Assembly: GCF_024679245.1 (NCBI RefSeq)
Contig: NC_090195.1
Coordinates: 9,191,993-9,255,992, forward strand
From: Pseudorasbora parva
Lineage: Eukaryota; Chordata; Actinopteri; Cypriniformes; Gobionidae
DNA: 64,000 bases
Direction of reading: 5' to 3'
A program made the position numbers and the translations under genes. The notes below the pieces were generated by a model. The model did no database searches. It was not told the DNA's origin and saw only the letters and a program-made list of their open reading frames with translations. Of this stretch, positions 25,055 through 63,329 are shown piece by piece; position 1 is the stretch's first letter; every line of letters begins with the position of its first letter.

Positions 25055-28000
25055 TCAATTCACCATGCTAGAAGTCTCATCCTCATCAGGAACAAACATA
25101 ATCTCCTCTTTGTCGTCTGAATTAATATGTTCTGTGTAAATTTTGACGTTTTTGAAATATTTACCTGAAAAGCACATGCACAAAAACTGAAGCTGATTAT
25201 CATCCAACCCAATATGTCAATTACTAATGCAGTATAATAAAACCTTTTACATTTTTCTAAATTCATACAGCACAATTTCCTGCCGAAACACTAATCATAA
25301 ACATACAGTAAATATCTGCAGTGAAAAGAGCCCTGATGAATCCAGGTACAGAACACACAGGGTTGAGGGCGATTCACTGACCTATAGGTAAAAACCCCCT
25401 TCGATGGACTTCCAAAACTAAATCTGCCAGTACAAACCAGACCACAATGAACGCCAGGACCCCTGTGGACCATGGAGCAGGCAGGAGGAGAGCTTGCTGA
25501 TGGATCCCGAGGAAGATGGTGACAACTAAATCAGGAAACACACGCAGCTCTCTTAGTGTTGAATAACACGTACTGCTAATATTATGCATCATAACATGAC
25601 TAGCCTCCATAACAGTACCAAAACACATGACAATGAATCAGTTATGATGATAAAAACTAGAACATTTTATTTTGACAAAACTGTTTACTGCACAAATTTA
25701 CTGAACTTACAAAGCTGCTTTCTGCTGTCAACATTGTCGATGCTATACATCTGTGTCACATAATTAAACATTCAAGACTTCTGTCTTACCAGCCACGATT
25801 TGAACTATTGTTCCGGTTCCAAAATGCATCCAGTTAAAGATGTATCTCCTGAGAGCAGATTTTACAGAAAAGACAGACATTTCAAAGGTGACCATTTCAA
25901 ATCACATTTAATATTAAACTATTTCCCAAGCGATCTACACAGTTGCTAAAATGGTATAGACCCTGACAGACAACTCAGAAAGCCCTGTTTATAGGAATTG
26001 CATACTATTTGCAGTATACATACTGTTTTTAACATTTATATAAAATAGTGTATTTCTTGACAGACCATTCAGAAGCTTAGTATATTGTTCAGGATGGTAT
26101 TGTACACTGCCATTCACAAAATTTGGGGTTGGTAAGATTTTTTTAAGGGGTGATGAATTGAGAAATCAACTTTTCCTTGAGCTTTTGATATATAAAAGTT
26201 CATGGTAATATAAGATTATCCTGTACGTTTCAGAGATGAAACTTGATTGTTAGTCAAAGAAAAGCTTTTATAGACACCTGGCCCAGAAAACAATCGTGTG
26301 CTTTATCCTGACGTCATTGTGTGGCGAAACCAAGCCTGCAGTCTCCCTCTCATTTACTGAAGCTTTCGCGCCTCGATCGCCCCCCGGTGGCCGGTCCCAG
26401 TATAGCCACCCCTCTGTGTTTTCCAATGGACGCGAGGCAAACTAAATAATAAAATTACACTTCAAATATTTTTCCCCAAAATTAGTTTATGTCACTGAAG
26501 GCAGTTATCATCACGATGATTTCATTTCAAGTGTTCGTTTTAAAAATAAGTTTAGTTTGAGTTAGTTATTTGATGCTATAAAACGGGGGGTGTGACGTCA
26601 TGATTGACAGCTGAGACTGACGTCTTCTCTGAGGGAAGTTGTCACTGAGGCACTAACTGACTTTTTTCGAAATTTTTGGGAGCAGATTGGAGCTTTAGCT
26701 TTAATTTCTACATTTCCACAACTGTTTATTTCACACCAACATAATTAATTGTTCTGCATCTGCGAGAGTGTGGGCGGGCTTTTGATATCGCAGCTGTACT
26801 TCCTGCTCTACTTCCTGCGCTCTACTGCGCAACTCCGGTCCCGAAATCGCTACTGCCCAAGATGTGCGCGCCGTGCAGGCCGCCTAAAAGCTTCAAATCT
26901 ACCAAGCGGAAACGGATGATGTCGAGTCGTCCATATTTTTTTACGGTGTATGGGCGTCTTGTAGTTCAGTAACTCGTGGAGCTGTTCGGATCATGCTAGC
27001 CAGCAGCAATAAACATGCCGAAGAAGATAGCAAGATATTGCGCTATTCCTGGTTGTGGAAGAACACAGTCGCTGCATAAGCTTTCTTCGGATCCTAATAT
27101 TAGAAATGTCTGTTATTTATTTATTTTTAATGAAGTTCTAGCTCATGTGGGGAAGACATTATTCGCGTGTTCGCTTCATTTCACTGCGGAATCGCTTGAA
27201 AACAAGTGTCAGGTCGAGCTGGATTTGCAGATATATTGAGATTAAAACACAATGCAGTGCCTTCTATATTGGGTCTGACAGGAATTGTGCAACACACTTA
27301 CGTGAGTAAAACATATTTTTCTTTATATGTGATAGAATTGCATTGTTACCTTAGCACGCTGTTACAGGCTGGAGATTAATTTTTTTGTTGGTTCATTGCG
27401 ATTTGGGATCAGACTCCTAGGGTTAGGAAAGCCCGTTGGTAAGAGCTATCAAAACGGGGCTTTGTTTTCGAGACGGGCTACCAAAACGGAAGCCCGTCGG
27501 CAGGCCGGTGAATCTTAAATAGTGAATATAACATTCCTTTCTTGATCTACGATATCTGAAGGGCGCGTTCACATGTGTGGTTTGTGCTTATATCCACCGG
27601 TGAGGCGGGCCAAGTAATACAAAAATGCTTTCAAAACAATCCCTCACATGAACTGACAGGGGAGCTGAAGCTCATTCAATATGCAAATCTTATCCAATCC
27701 TAGCTGTGGGCGTTTAGTTCCAAGTCTCCAGTGTGGCACGCCCATTAAAACCCACCGTTCAGGAGAGAGAGCCTTAAAACCTAAAGCCTATTACTTATTA
27801 GTTATGATGTTTTTTAATGTAAAAACCACACAAACATCATTAGTTGACCTCAGACAACAGTATAAAAAAAATAAAAAAGCCAGTTCATGACACCTTTAAT
27901 GTTTTCTTTTGCTCACCAAGGCTGGAGCTTTTAGCAGCTCCAGTCTTCACTGTTACCTTCAGAAATAATTTTAGGGTATGTTGACACAAGAACGATATGC

Positions 28001-31000
28001 TTATAGCAATAGTAATTATCTCATGATTTATTCACCCTCAAGCCATCCTAGGTGTATATGGCATTATACTTTTAGACAAGTACAGTCAGAGTTATAGTAA
28101 AAAAAGGTCCTGGCTCTTCAAAGATCTGGCTTCCCATATTTAAAACTTTACAAACTGTAATAAAAAATTCACTTCCACTTACTGATGTGCGCGTGTTACC
28201 CAGAGACTGGCGTTGCAGCGTATGACGAGTAAAAAGTTAGCATTTTTAGGCACCCAAAATGTTGTTGTCTTGTCGGTGTTGTCGTCTATTTTATTTGAAA
28301 TAGAAATCTTCTGTCACATTATAAATGTCTTTACTCGTCACACTTTATTTAATGTGTCCTTAAAGGCACAATATTGTAAGATTTTTGAAATCCTTATATA
28401 TTTTGTTGACTTACATTATATCTTAAATCCAGAGAAATAAGCTATTATAACCTATTTATTAAACTTCTTACCGACCCCAGTTTTTGGAATGGAAGTGTGT
28501 ACTGGATGAAATGTCATAAACCATTATAAAAACAGTGTTTGTTTACAATGCTACACTACCATATTTTTCATACCATTATTCGCACAGCATGTATACTGTG
28601 TATGCATAGAAACCCCAGATGACTCACTACATTTGCCAGTTTGGGTAAATTTTTTATCCAATATACTTTAAAATAAAATAAAAACAGTATGCAGTACACA
28701 GTACACACTGCATTGCATGCTAATAGTATTTTCTGGCTGTATTATGCAGCTTTCCTGTTTCCAGGATTTACCTGGAGGCGTCTGGCGCTGGTCTGAAAAG
28801 TGCCATGACAGGCTGGATGACAGCGAGTGCCATGACGACACAGCCCAAATAGGGGTGTATGCCTGCCCGCTGGGGACAATACATTACATATTAGAACTGT
28901 CTATTCATAAAGATAATATTGTCAACAAACTTTGATTAGACAAACTCCATGAAGAAATCAGTAACGACAGGGAGCTTTTCACAGGCTGCCAAAGTACAAG
29001 GTTGATGGGTATTATTTTGTGTGGGGGCGGGTTTGACAACCGTTGCCATGGAACAGGGCGCCCTCAGCTGGTCATACAAAGGAAATGACAGAAGCTCGGA
29101 CAGATACTTGGCATGAGGGATGTCACAGATGCCCCTGGTGAGTCACAAATGTGTCCCTCATGCCCAGCCTTACGGATGGATACATGTGTCAGCTTGAGGC
29201 TCAAATAAGCCAGCACTTGCAGACTTAATAAGACACTTGATCAACACTGTTCTTGATTAATCCCTAAAGAAAAGTGGGTATGTTTTTCATAAACGAGCCA
29301 AAAAGATGCCACATGGTGGGTCACTGCTGATGAATATGGTACATTCATTGGCTCTTTTTTATTCTGAGCAGACAGCATGTGGGTTTGACACATTGGCAAC
29401 ACTGTTGAACAGTCAGAGGTGTGTGATAAAGAGAGTGAAAATATGACACACTGTTAAAGCATGAGCATTACTCATAGGCAGACGTCTGTGTCTGTGTGCG
29501 TGTGTGTGTGTGTTACCTTGCTCCAGCCTCCTCTGTATATAAAAGGCAAAACAAAGCCAACCAAGGTGAGCAGAACTGTGAGGGCCATCAGCATTCGGTG
29601 TAACTGTGGAAACGAAAAGCCCTGAAGATGATTCACATTTGAAAATGTTCGGAAATCTTCATTTTAGCAAACAATCTCCTACCTGAAACCAAACCTTCTG
29701 CCCCAAAATATTCATTTCAGGCCAATCAGGTTTGAAGTATCGTGCCATGATGACACCGGCACTGACTGTCGACATCCAAGCGATCAGCATTAAAGCCCCT
29801 ATGTATACAAACAGATAGTGAGTTACAGAACAGTCAACAGAAACCAGATGTTATCTTTACAACTTTTAGATTTTTGTCACTATGCGTTTACTAGGGTATT
29901 TTAGGTGTTTGTTATTTTGATGTTTACTTCCCCAAGACCCCAAAACAGTTTCATTTTAGCATTATTTAAAAACTATTACTTAATAATGTTTTGTATCAGC
30001 TTTTATTTTTATATTTACCTTGTTGCATTTATTTTTAAATAGAAATCATTTGTAACGTGCCCAAATCAGTGTCATTTAAGTATTATTTATTTACTATTAT
30101 AGTACTTAAAGGTGCAGTGTGTAGTATTTATGAAGCTCTATTGACAGAAATGCATTATAATAGATATAACTGTTTTCAGTGGTGTATAAACACCTTTATT
30201 AATGAAGCGTTATGTTTTTATTACCTTAAAATGAGCTATCTACATACACCACTGGATCCCTTCAAGTGATATCACTATTTTTGGCCGCCATGTTTCTACA
30301 GTAGCCCTAAATGCACAAACTGTTCTACAGATCGCTATTCACTCTGTGGTCTCTCCAACGACGACATCTTTGTCCTGTGTTGGCCACCGTAGCTTCTCTA
30401 TGTGATTAGAAAGGGAGGGATGAGTGGTGGGTGATTGCAATTCACAACCTCACCACTAGATGCTGCTAAAATCTACACAGTGCAACTTTATTAATATTTT
30501 GAATAGGCTTTTTAATATTTAATTATGTGCTTTTGTCACTTTTATTTGTTTTTAGTAACATTTCAGCTTATTTTAGTTAGTTGCCAAGAATTTTCTATCA
30601 GACAGAGAGAGAATTTACATTTATCTGAGAAAGAAATTAGATAGAAATTTAATCAGAGAAGGTAATAATTTTCATTTACGTTTAATTTTCCTTCTAATAT
30701 TTATGTTTTATTTTATTTCAATTAACAAGCCTTAGAGATTTGTATAACAATTCAAACTAAAAATTCAAAAGTGTCCACCACCCAAATATTTTTCAATGTA
30801 AATAAAAAGGTGAAAAGCCTTAAAATGCATTGTATAGCTTACTGATATGCAGAGTTTTGTTATTAAACATCACCATGATATTTGATGAGCAAGGGCGATC
30901 GAGAACCAGTTAGATCCTCAGGGGGTCCCGTTATGACCGTCTGATAGGTAGAAATCAGAGGTTGACGGTCATGTCGATGAGTTAGCCCTGGAGAGAGACA

Positions 31001-34000
31001 GTAATTTCTTTGATATTACTGCCCACAAAAAATAAACTAAGAAACAAAACAAAAAAACAACCTCTCACCTTTTTCAGCTCGACCATGTGCCATGAAGAGG
31101 TAGTACATCTGGTCCAAGATGAACCGGTTCGCATTGCCAGGTGGGATGTGAATGTCTCTGCGGAAGCTACACTGAATCACTCCGTCTGATAGTCTCCAAG
31201 CTGCGTCTTTCAGAATGTTCTAGGAATAAATATGAGTACAAAGACTAGAGAGTAAATTCATAATAATATATTGTTTTTTTGTCTTTGTTTTAACATGTTT
31301 TTAAAGGAATCATTTAAAAACAAATGTCAGATTCCTGTTATCATTTATTCAATCTTTATTTAAGTCCATATATCATTTAGTAAAGTCCATAAAAGTGCAT
31401 ATATCCATCATATAACTGCTCCACATGGCTTCAGGGTTAATAAAGGCCTTCTGAAGCAAAGTGGTGCGTTTGTGTAAGAAAAACATCCATATTTAAAACT
31501 TTACAGACTAAAATAACTAGCTTACGGTGGTCAGTGGTACGAAAGTACGCATGGCGTACGCAAGGCAAAGAGTAACCCTTGACACATTTGTATTGACAAA
31601 CGCAGAAGCGCAGAGAATAGAGGCAAAACAAAGCACAGGTCATAAATTAGAAGTCAAAAACGAGAATTTTTAAAGAGAATGGAAGAGGAATTTCAATATA
31701 AGAGAAGGAGGGCTTGAGTTTGCTGCCCAGCACTATCCGTGAGAGGTGTCAAAGCTTTCGATGCTACTATACATCGCATCAAGTCTTAGTGCAAGTCGAC
31801 TTGCTAGTTATTTTAATTTATAAAGTTTTAAACATAGATATTTTTCTTACACAAACGCGCCACTTCACGCAAGTTCAGATACACGGTTTTAAATAATGAC
31901 GTTTATTGTTAAGATCAACTAAATTTGTTTTATTTTCTTCTCAAAACTGGCAACTGTCCATTGAAAAAAATGCAGGATGTGATGTCACGCGGACTGTGAT
32001 AAAGGCCTATAGAAAACCACAACAATCCAATCAATTCTTGATGGACAATATCAAGTTCTGCCCTTCATTTGTTCTTGTTCGAGAAGCCGTTTCACTCAGA
32101 TAGAAATGCGTTAGTCAAGCCTCCATTACCACCTCAAAAATAATCAATAGAATCAGCAACAGAGGCAAAAACCTGACAAATGACTTTAACATTAAAACAT
32201 CATTAACAAGGTTGTGAAGTGTGGAAGCCGTAATATATGCTGAATAATTGAAATCAGGGAACCACCTCGGTTGTGCATTATTTTTCTAACAAGTCAATAG
32301 CCCTTTGTAAATCATTTCTCACTTAAATCAGAGTGTGCTGTTTGTTAGACATTTTCACTGTTCAATCAATGCAAGTACCTCTGAAGAGATTTCTGGGTGA
32401 GTCCGTCCAGAAACAAACGCAGCCTTGATGTCAACTCCGTCAGTGTTTCTAATACACAGGTAGACATCATCGTTCCCCTGAAATGCACAACACATTTGCT
32501 ATTATTTATGCAAAGATATGCGAGTAATTCAAAGGCATAATAACAATGTTCTGCACCGTGTAATTTCATTATCAATGATATACTATTATAGTTTTTATAC
32601 ATATTACAATTTTAATTTTAGTTAAAGTGGGGAGAAATGTTGTTTCATGCATACTGAGCTTTTTACACTGTTAAAGACTTGGATTCCCATCCTAAACATA
32701 GACAAAGTTTCAAAAACTAATGTTGGACGTTTGATGGAGTATTTCTGTGTTAAAAATACTCCTTCCGGTTTCTCACAAGTTTCGGAGAGTTTTTTTCCGA
32801 GTATGGGTCTACTTGACATTAATAGAACGGAAGGTCCTTGTATGGGCCGTATGGGCTCTTCTCCCGGTAGGGTGCGCGCACGCGCGTGACTAGAGCGAGA
32901 GAGGAAATGCACGGCCGTAAACACTCTCTCAGCTGCAGATCCAGTCATCCGTGAACACTAATGTCGGTTATAGTCCGCGCCGCGCTCCACTTCATTCCTC
33001 CACTTTGACATTAAGCGACTTCAACGCTTCAGCACAGCATTCCGGGAAGGCAGCGCTGCATTTGAACCGATTTGAACGCAGAAATGCTTCAGTCGCATCG
33101 CAAAGTGGATCTCCACACTCCAAGAAGTGTGTTTTTGACGGAGCCGTCCCAGCGATAAAGGTTCGGTCCTGCTTTGGAAGCAGCCAGTGAGTAAAACTGC
33201 TTCAAATGTCTGTGCTGTTGCTTATCGTTGCGTAAACATCAGTAAACGACATGATCGCGTGCTTCGTCATTCCGCATGCTTCGTTACACTAGTCTGACGT
33301 GCAAAACCGTTTTGCTTGCTACTAAGGTTTGGTCACATACAATAGTCCATAAACCGAATCATGTCCTCATAAACTGAGAGTAAAGACAAATGTTGACAGG
33401 CCACTAAATACAGTACATACCACAGAGACGGACGTCCTGCTGTTGCTGTTTCTATTTCAGCCTCCGAATTAGATTCTGGATCATATCTATTAGCTGAGAT
33501 CGATAGCAAGGGTTTCTCCACGCTTGAGGACGTCACTGCTTTGCATTCGTCATTCTTTAGCTCCGCCCACACGATACGCCTCCAGGCGCTCGTTTTTTTC
33601 CGGAAAGACTCGGTACAGCCCATATTTCTTTTACAAATATAATAAAACTAAAGACTTTTCGGAGATATGAAAGATGCAATACTACTCTATAGGTACTCAA
33701 GATTGACATGAGATTGACTGAAACTGAGTGTTTCACACCCCTTTAAAGTTTTAGTCATTTTTTTGTTTGAAAAAAAAAGCCTATATATATATTTTATAAA
33801 GTTATTTTAGTACAAGTTAAACTAAACTAAAATTAGAAATGTTGCCATGGCTACTTGTTATAAAATACAATGGAAATGTGTATTTTTTTTAAATATATAT
33901 TTTAGTCTAAGTTAAAGATTATAACCCTGATTTCACACTTAGAATACTTATCAGGGATCAGAGTGTACCATGCTACAAAAGGTCAAAGTAACATATGCTG

Positions 34001-35597
34001 TACAATAAGATGTGACATATGAATGTAAATTATTTAAAGTGTCTGTCTAGATTACCATCCATTTGTCCAGTGATAAGGCAAAGGACACATAACCATTTGA
34101 AGGTCCGCTGAGCTCAAACATCACGCTATTCCCCTCAGTCCTAAAGGACAGGAAGTGACACGCCGTGTCATTTTGTGGGTCACAGCCCTGTGGATCTCTC
34201 AGACATGATTTCCTGATTCCACAGCCCTCAGAGGTGAACTGAAAATAGAAGAGAATAGTATTTATCATTCATTAGTATTATTTACATATTTCAATTATTC
34301 TGAGGCTAAAATGCTCCCAAAGTGATGACAGTGTGTAAACTGATACTTCAGTGACTTAAGCAGTGTTTTGACTCACTGAACGTGACAGTGTTGAGAAAGC
34401 TGTGGTTTTGGCACCAATGGAACCCCCAAAGGTAGTTTGTGGTGGAGGAACGACACCATATTGGGACACCACTGGGCCTGGAATCTTCACCCAATATTCC
34501 TTATAGCCTCGGGCAACTGTTAACCTGAAAAAAGAGAGAAAGAAATCAACCCATATTAAAGTCACCATGAAATCCAAATTGCCGAATCTTATTTTTGTAT
34601 GTATTATTGTAGTATCTATTATAAGTGATGTATCCGTGCACATCTATTTGTTTTAAATTCAGGTCTTTCATCAAAATAACTTCCCCTCCAGCTCACAGCG
34701 ACATCTCTTCTCTGATGATGTGTTTAATGGTGTGAGAGTGGAACAACCTGTCACTTATATGAGATCGACCAATAGCAAACCAACAATCTAACCATCCAAT
34801 CAATTCAAAATCAAGTCCCGCCCTACATTTTTTATTGTCCGACAAGCCATCTCACTTGGATATACATCACAACAGGGAAGAAAAGACTATCGCAACTTCT
34901 GTTTCACTTTCATGTGTAACTAGAAGGTGGGTAGAAATGGGATTTGAAAACTTACAGAAACTGCACACTGGAAGGAGAGTCAGGTGGTGCTACCCAGATA
35001 ACCTGGACCTCGGTCTTATGGGAATCACTGGTATGACTCACAGCAGAGTTCTGTGAATTTTGAAAATACAGTATTTTAAGTATTTCATCTTTTTAGGTCA
35101 ATAAATAAATCATGTTAAAAAAAATAATAATAAAAAAACTCACTGACCGCTTTATTGTCACACTGAAGAAGCTGAGAAATTTGAGAATTTATTAACTTAA
35201 ATGATCCAACTATTTCTCTGAGATTCCCAGCATTCCTGGCTTCTATGAGGAATCCTTTGAAGTACTGTTTGGTCCCTGAAAATGCCATTGCTAATGTCAC
35301 TGCAAATATGAAAAAAAAACAATTATACTGTAAAAAAAATAAATAAATTCAGTGCAAGATTTGAGAAGCTTTAACATGACAAGTTAAGTATACTAATTCA
35401 GTACTCCTACCTTTGATTTCATCTGCAGGCCTGAATTGGGATGTGTTTGTTGTGATGATGAATGGTGGATCTTTGGTGCTGGGAACATTGGGATCATGTT
35501 GGGGTGTCATGTCCCCACAAGCCTCTTTAACATTTCCATTACTGTAGCAAAATACTGTCTCTAAACATACTGGGAACAGCAGCAATACAATCCTCAT
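25055..35597 (-). CDS. frrs1: Ferric-chelate reductase 1 (reeler, DOMON, cytochrome b561)
   Basis: Membrane reductase that moves electrons through b-type haem to reduce ferric iron. Minus-strand coding exons, in order: 35597-35411, 35299-35148, 35050-34956, 34524-34377, 34238-34056, 32477-32379, 31219-31069, 30987-30874, 29798-29683, 29603-29517, 28869-28772, 25848-25790, 25525-25382 and 25164-25055. They total 1,743 nt, giving 580 residues plus stop, close to the human length I recall. A signal peptide (MRIVLLLFPVCLETVFC) is followed by a reeler domain to about residue 165. DOMON is at about 200-315, and cytochrome b561 at about 330-535 with four candidate haem histidines (YHGALM, QLHRM, GIHPYLG, WMHFGTG). 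The tail is acidic and cytosolic. The start is the second in-frame initiator, ATG at 35597. Exon 1 begins at 35609, so the 5' UTR is spliced. Confidence 0.93.
26143..27899 (+). mobile_element. TTAA-bounded element encoding a THAP finger (Kolobok/P-like)
   Basis: Ends TTAAGGGGTGATGAATTG and the inverse of TTAAAGGTGTCATGAACTGG. Inside, a frame at 27015-27239 (74 residues) has the C2CH layout of a THAP domain: MPKKIARYCAIPGC at the start and FACSLHFTAES later. It stops soon after, so no transposase core remains. THAP plus TTAA target fits the Kolobok superfamily. Located in the long frrs1 intron between the exons at 28772 and 25848. Confidence 0.65.
28205..28500. repeat. Interspersed-repeat fragment
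   Basis: Holds a phrase (GAAATAGAAATCTTCTGTCA, then CATTATAAATGTCTTTACT) that I recall from a very common cyprinid DNA repeat also resembling 42320-42790. Ends are not clear. Confidence 0.4.
30106..30490. mobile_element. MITE with AAGGTGCAGTGTGTA ends
   Basis: Left TTAAAGGTGCAGTGTGTAGT and right CTACACAGTGCAACTTTA are inverted repeats. In an frrs1 intron; no coding. Confidence 0.7.
31437..31875. repeat. Foldback repeat
   Basis: Arms at about 31460-31527 and 31790-31866 are reverse complements (GTGTAAGAAAAA.ATCCATAT against ATAGATATTTTTCTTACAC). In the frrs1 intron between exons at 32379 and 31219. Confidence 0.6.
31980..32110. repeat. Interspersed repeat, copy 1
   Basis: Shares CCAATCAATTC, a CAAGT(T/C)C(T/C)GCCCT core and AAGCC(G/A)T(T/C)TCACT with 34740-34870, so two copies of one family lie in frrs1 introns. 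Confidence 0.45.
32622..33746. mobile_element. TTAA-bounded unclassified DNA element
   Basis: Ends TTAAAGTGGGGAGAAATG and the inverse of TTAAAGGGGTGTGAAACAC. 1.1 kb, GC-richer than the surrounding intron, with no supportable protein. In the frrs1 intron between exons at 34056 and 32477. Confidence 0.5.
34540..34900. repeat. Interspersed repeat, copy 2
   Basis: Begins ATTAAAGTCACCATGAAATC and contains the block shared with 31980-32110. Intronic, no coding. Confidence 0.4.
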
Positions 35598-35978
35598 CTT
35601 CACAAGAACCTGAAATAAATGGATAATACTGTGTGAATCCCAAACTATTATTTGTCAAGCAATCCATACGTAGATGAAATAGGTGGCAGTGTCATGGAAT
35701 AGGTAAAAGTATCAAGTATCATCAAGATGCATCTGCAAAAAAAAAAACATAATAATTGTACTTTGAGTGAGCAAAATATATAATGTCCATGATTCAATGA
35801 TAAAAATATAGTCAGCTGTACATTACAAAAGTTTTTCAAAAAAAAAGGCCTGTTGTCTAATCAGGAAAAAAACCTGGAAAAAAAAGATAAGCTGGGGGAC
35901 TGTGACTGTTACTGACTACAGATCAGCACTAAAAGACTGCAGAGTTTCAACACACAGACACTGATCTGCAATACATAA

Positions 35979-35979
<1 letters not shown>

Positions 35980-36034
<55 letters not shown>
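35980..36034. repeat. (GT)n microsatellite
   Basis: GT tract in the frrs1 5' intron. Confidence 0.95.
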
Positions 36035-36037
<3 letters not shown>

Positions 36038-36546
36038 ATATAGGCCTATTTGCTAATTATTTTTTACATACAGGAAATTGGTTGATGTAACATTGATTCA
36101 AATTAAAATTAATTATAAGGTTTTCTACAAAACAAAATCTTAAGTGTTCAAAATCATCACCAAGTCTTCCGACACTAGGTGTCCAATCTTCCTCATGCAT
36201 GAGTCATGCTGTTCCCTTTTTATATTCAACATAGTTTTAATAAAAAAAATATATACAACAAGTAGGCTATAGCCAGAGAAATTGTCGGATCGGGATTTAT
36301 GCGGGTGAACATGAGCGGTTCGTGAGTGGATTTTGCAGAAATAAGCTTTACCTTCTCCTAACTCCCCCTTTAGCGGTGCACCTGCCTGTTTAGTAAGCAG
36401 GATTTGATGGCCGCATTCATACACTTTATAAAATGCAATTCAATGTGGAAGTAATCCAATACAAAATACATTTTTGTGCATGTATTCTGTAACTAAATAC
36501 ATTTCGAAAGTATCCTGCCCAACACTATATATATATGATATGAATT

Positions 36547-36547
<1 letters not shown>

Positions 36548-36624
<77 letters not shown>
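36548..36624. repeat. (AG)n microsatellite
   Basis: About 75 bp of GA, close to the putative frrs1/agl promoter. Confidence 0.95.
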
Positions 36625-36625
<1 letters not shown>

Positions 36626-36942
36626 TGATTGATTTAGTTAAAGTCAAGTGTTAATGTGATGGGTCAAGGTCATATTTCTGTATCTTTCGTCAGGCTAACG
36701 ACATCTACATATACAGATAGATAAAACAAAAACGTTAGTAAAAAGCAAGGTGGGAAAATTTGACCTCTTTAAACTGTGCACAAATATAGCAGCCACATTC
36801 CCCTTTACACTGTAACTGCAGCAGCTACTTCCTAGTTGACAAGACGTCTGCGCGCATGTGTAAAAAAGAAAACGAGCAGCCAAATAGACAGACAAGTACA
36901 ACAAACTGCTGACGGAACGATAAAACAAGTTCATGTGCTTAC

Positions 36943-37280
36943 CTCCATTCATTTAAAATAAATTACCATCACACTATCACGTAAAAAAAATCACAATCGT
37001 GCGTGAGATGCATGTGCACGCGCAAAAGGTATGGGCGGTCTTTTGCGAGGAGGCGTTTGATTGGTTGAATGCCGTGCTCCAAGATTCTCCCATCCCAACC
37101 AACGACATGTGGGTGGGGCTAATATGAATGACAAACAATTGACGTGTTCCTGAGGAGGAGCATTTTTTTCGTGTGTGTGAACTCAAGCCAAGTAGTAGTA
37201 GCTAGTAGTAATTTTAATTTAAGCAATATCACAAGAACAGGAGTTCTGTAATACTGAATGGCCTTCCGCCTCAGGCTCAG
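36943..37280. promoter_or_regulatory. Possible shared frrs1/agl promoter with both 5' UTR exons
   Basis: On the minus strand a donor-like GGAG|GTAAGC at 36943 could end the frrs1 non-coding first exon. On the plus strand CTCAG|GTAACT at 37280 could end that of agl. Between them lie GGGCGG (near 37032), ATTGG/CCAAT (near 37060), a GTGGGTGGGGCT box and TGACGTG (near 37140). Exon starts are not visible and no transcript was available. Confidence 0.35.
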
Positions 37281-38460
37281 GTAACTTAATCCAAGTCGTG
37301 TTGTATCCTCGTGCTCGTGTGCAGAGCATAGGTGCAGAGGCGGAAAGTAATGGAGTATTTTTACTCTGCTTATAAGTCAATTGCCTATACTATACTTTTC
37401 TTCTTTGGAAAACTCTTACTTCACAACATTTTTAAATGAAATAATATTAAATATATTTATTTTATTTAATATAAAATATTTTATTGACATTAAAGCATAC
37501 TGTCATACTTATTACTGCACTACGTTCCATATTGAATATCATTTAAAACTTTATTACATAACACATTTAGTACTGTATACTTAGTTTTACTCAATGTAAT
37601 TGTTTAAATAACTTGACAAGTACAAGTTTTCATTGAGTAAAAGTAAGAAAGTACTACATTTTTATTGAAATTTATTATTAAAGGGGGGAAAAAAGTAGTT
37701 GCAGTGAAAAGTATTGCATTATATATTATGTTTTGGAACTGAGTGAAGTTTTCCACAGAAAAACACTGATAAAGTATATACTTGAAAAATTTACTTGAGT
37801 AGAAAGTTTTTACTTCACTACTGTCCACCTCTGCTTGTGTGATATGACTGAAATACACTAGTAATAATAATAATAAACGATAATAAAGAATTCAATATTA
37901 ATATACATTATTCATGAAGAACATTACACTAGTCATTTATAGATTATAGTACACCTATGTGCTGAATGGACAGCGCATGTTCTTCCTGATGTAACCAGTG
38001 GCATGCAACTCGAAAGGTACTGGCTATATTTAGGGTCATTGAAAGGTCATGTCACCTCAGATGCATGACCTTATTAGATGCATAAGGTCTGCTCTATGAC
38101 CAACATCGGTTGACACACCGGTGAGGAGTCTGTTGCTGGTAATGAAACTTTTATTAGTTAATTTCAATTATTGCACCTTATTGTAATATTTAAAAAAAAA
38201 AAAAATGCATGAAATGCATGCTATGTATTATAAAATGTGGAAAATAAGAGCCCTCATGTGTCAAGATAAGTTATATTCTTGGTTGTTTTAATATCTCTCT
38301 GAGCATATCTCACATGGAAATACATTATTAGCTAAATTTAATGTTTATGAAATGTTTCAGATACAATTTGTACAAGTTATCTTTTAAAGGTTTCTAAATC
38401 TTTGCAATATAAAATGATCTACAAACAATTATTTCATCTTTTTGTTGTCATGAACTAGGA
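37281..38460. other. agl 5' flank or 5' intron, nothing recognised
   Basis: AT-rich, with no repeat ends or coding frame that can be supported. An acceptor-like TTTAAAG at about 38844 may precede the first coding exon. Confidence 0.4.
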
Positions 38461-38476
38461 ATGCCTTTATGCAATA

Positions 38477-38483
38477 TCTATCT

Positions 38484-38569
<86 letters not shown>

Positions 38570-38574
38570 GTCTA

Positions 38575-38617
<43 letters not shown>

Positions 38618-38635
38618 GTTGTCTATCTGTCGGTC
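38477..38635. repeat. (TATC)n/(TGTC)n tetranucleotide array
   Basis: About 90 bp of TATC passing into TGTC, 240 bp before the agl start codon. Frames across it are artefacts. Confidence 0.95.
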
Positions 38636-38869
38636 CTGTCATCATTGTATCCATATGCTATTGCTTCAGGTTAGGTCAGTAGGTCAGATTCTTTAATTCA
38701 AATATTGTTGAGAAACTGTCAAAAATTTCCAAGTCCCCCACTTGCCTATATCAATTGCAACAGATCGTTCACATGTTGATCATTGTTATTGTATGATAGC
38801 CCACACACTTGGAAAACCAGAGGTAACCTCTCCTATGTTTAAAGGGCATCCTAAAAAAGCACCGCCAAC

Positions 38870-63329
<24,460 letters not shown>

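Noticed and set aside
32622..32948. 108-residue minus-strand frame as a gene
   Set aside because: Lies wholly in a TTAA-bounded repeat in an frrs1 intron; no domain recognised.
35601..35603. GTG as frrs1 start
   Set aside because: An ATG lies two codons downstream and begins a good signal peptide.
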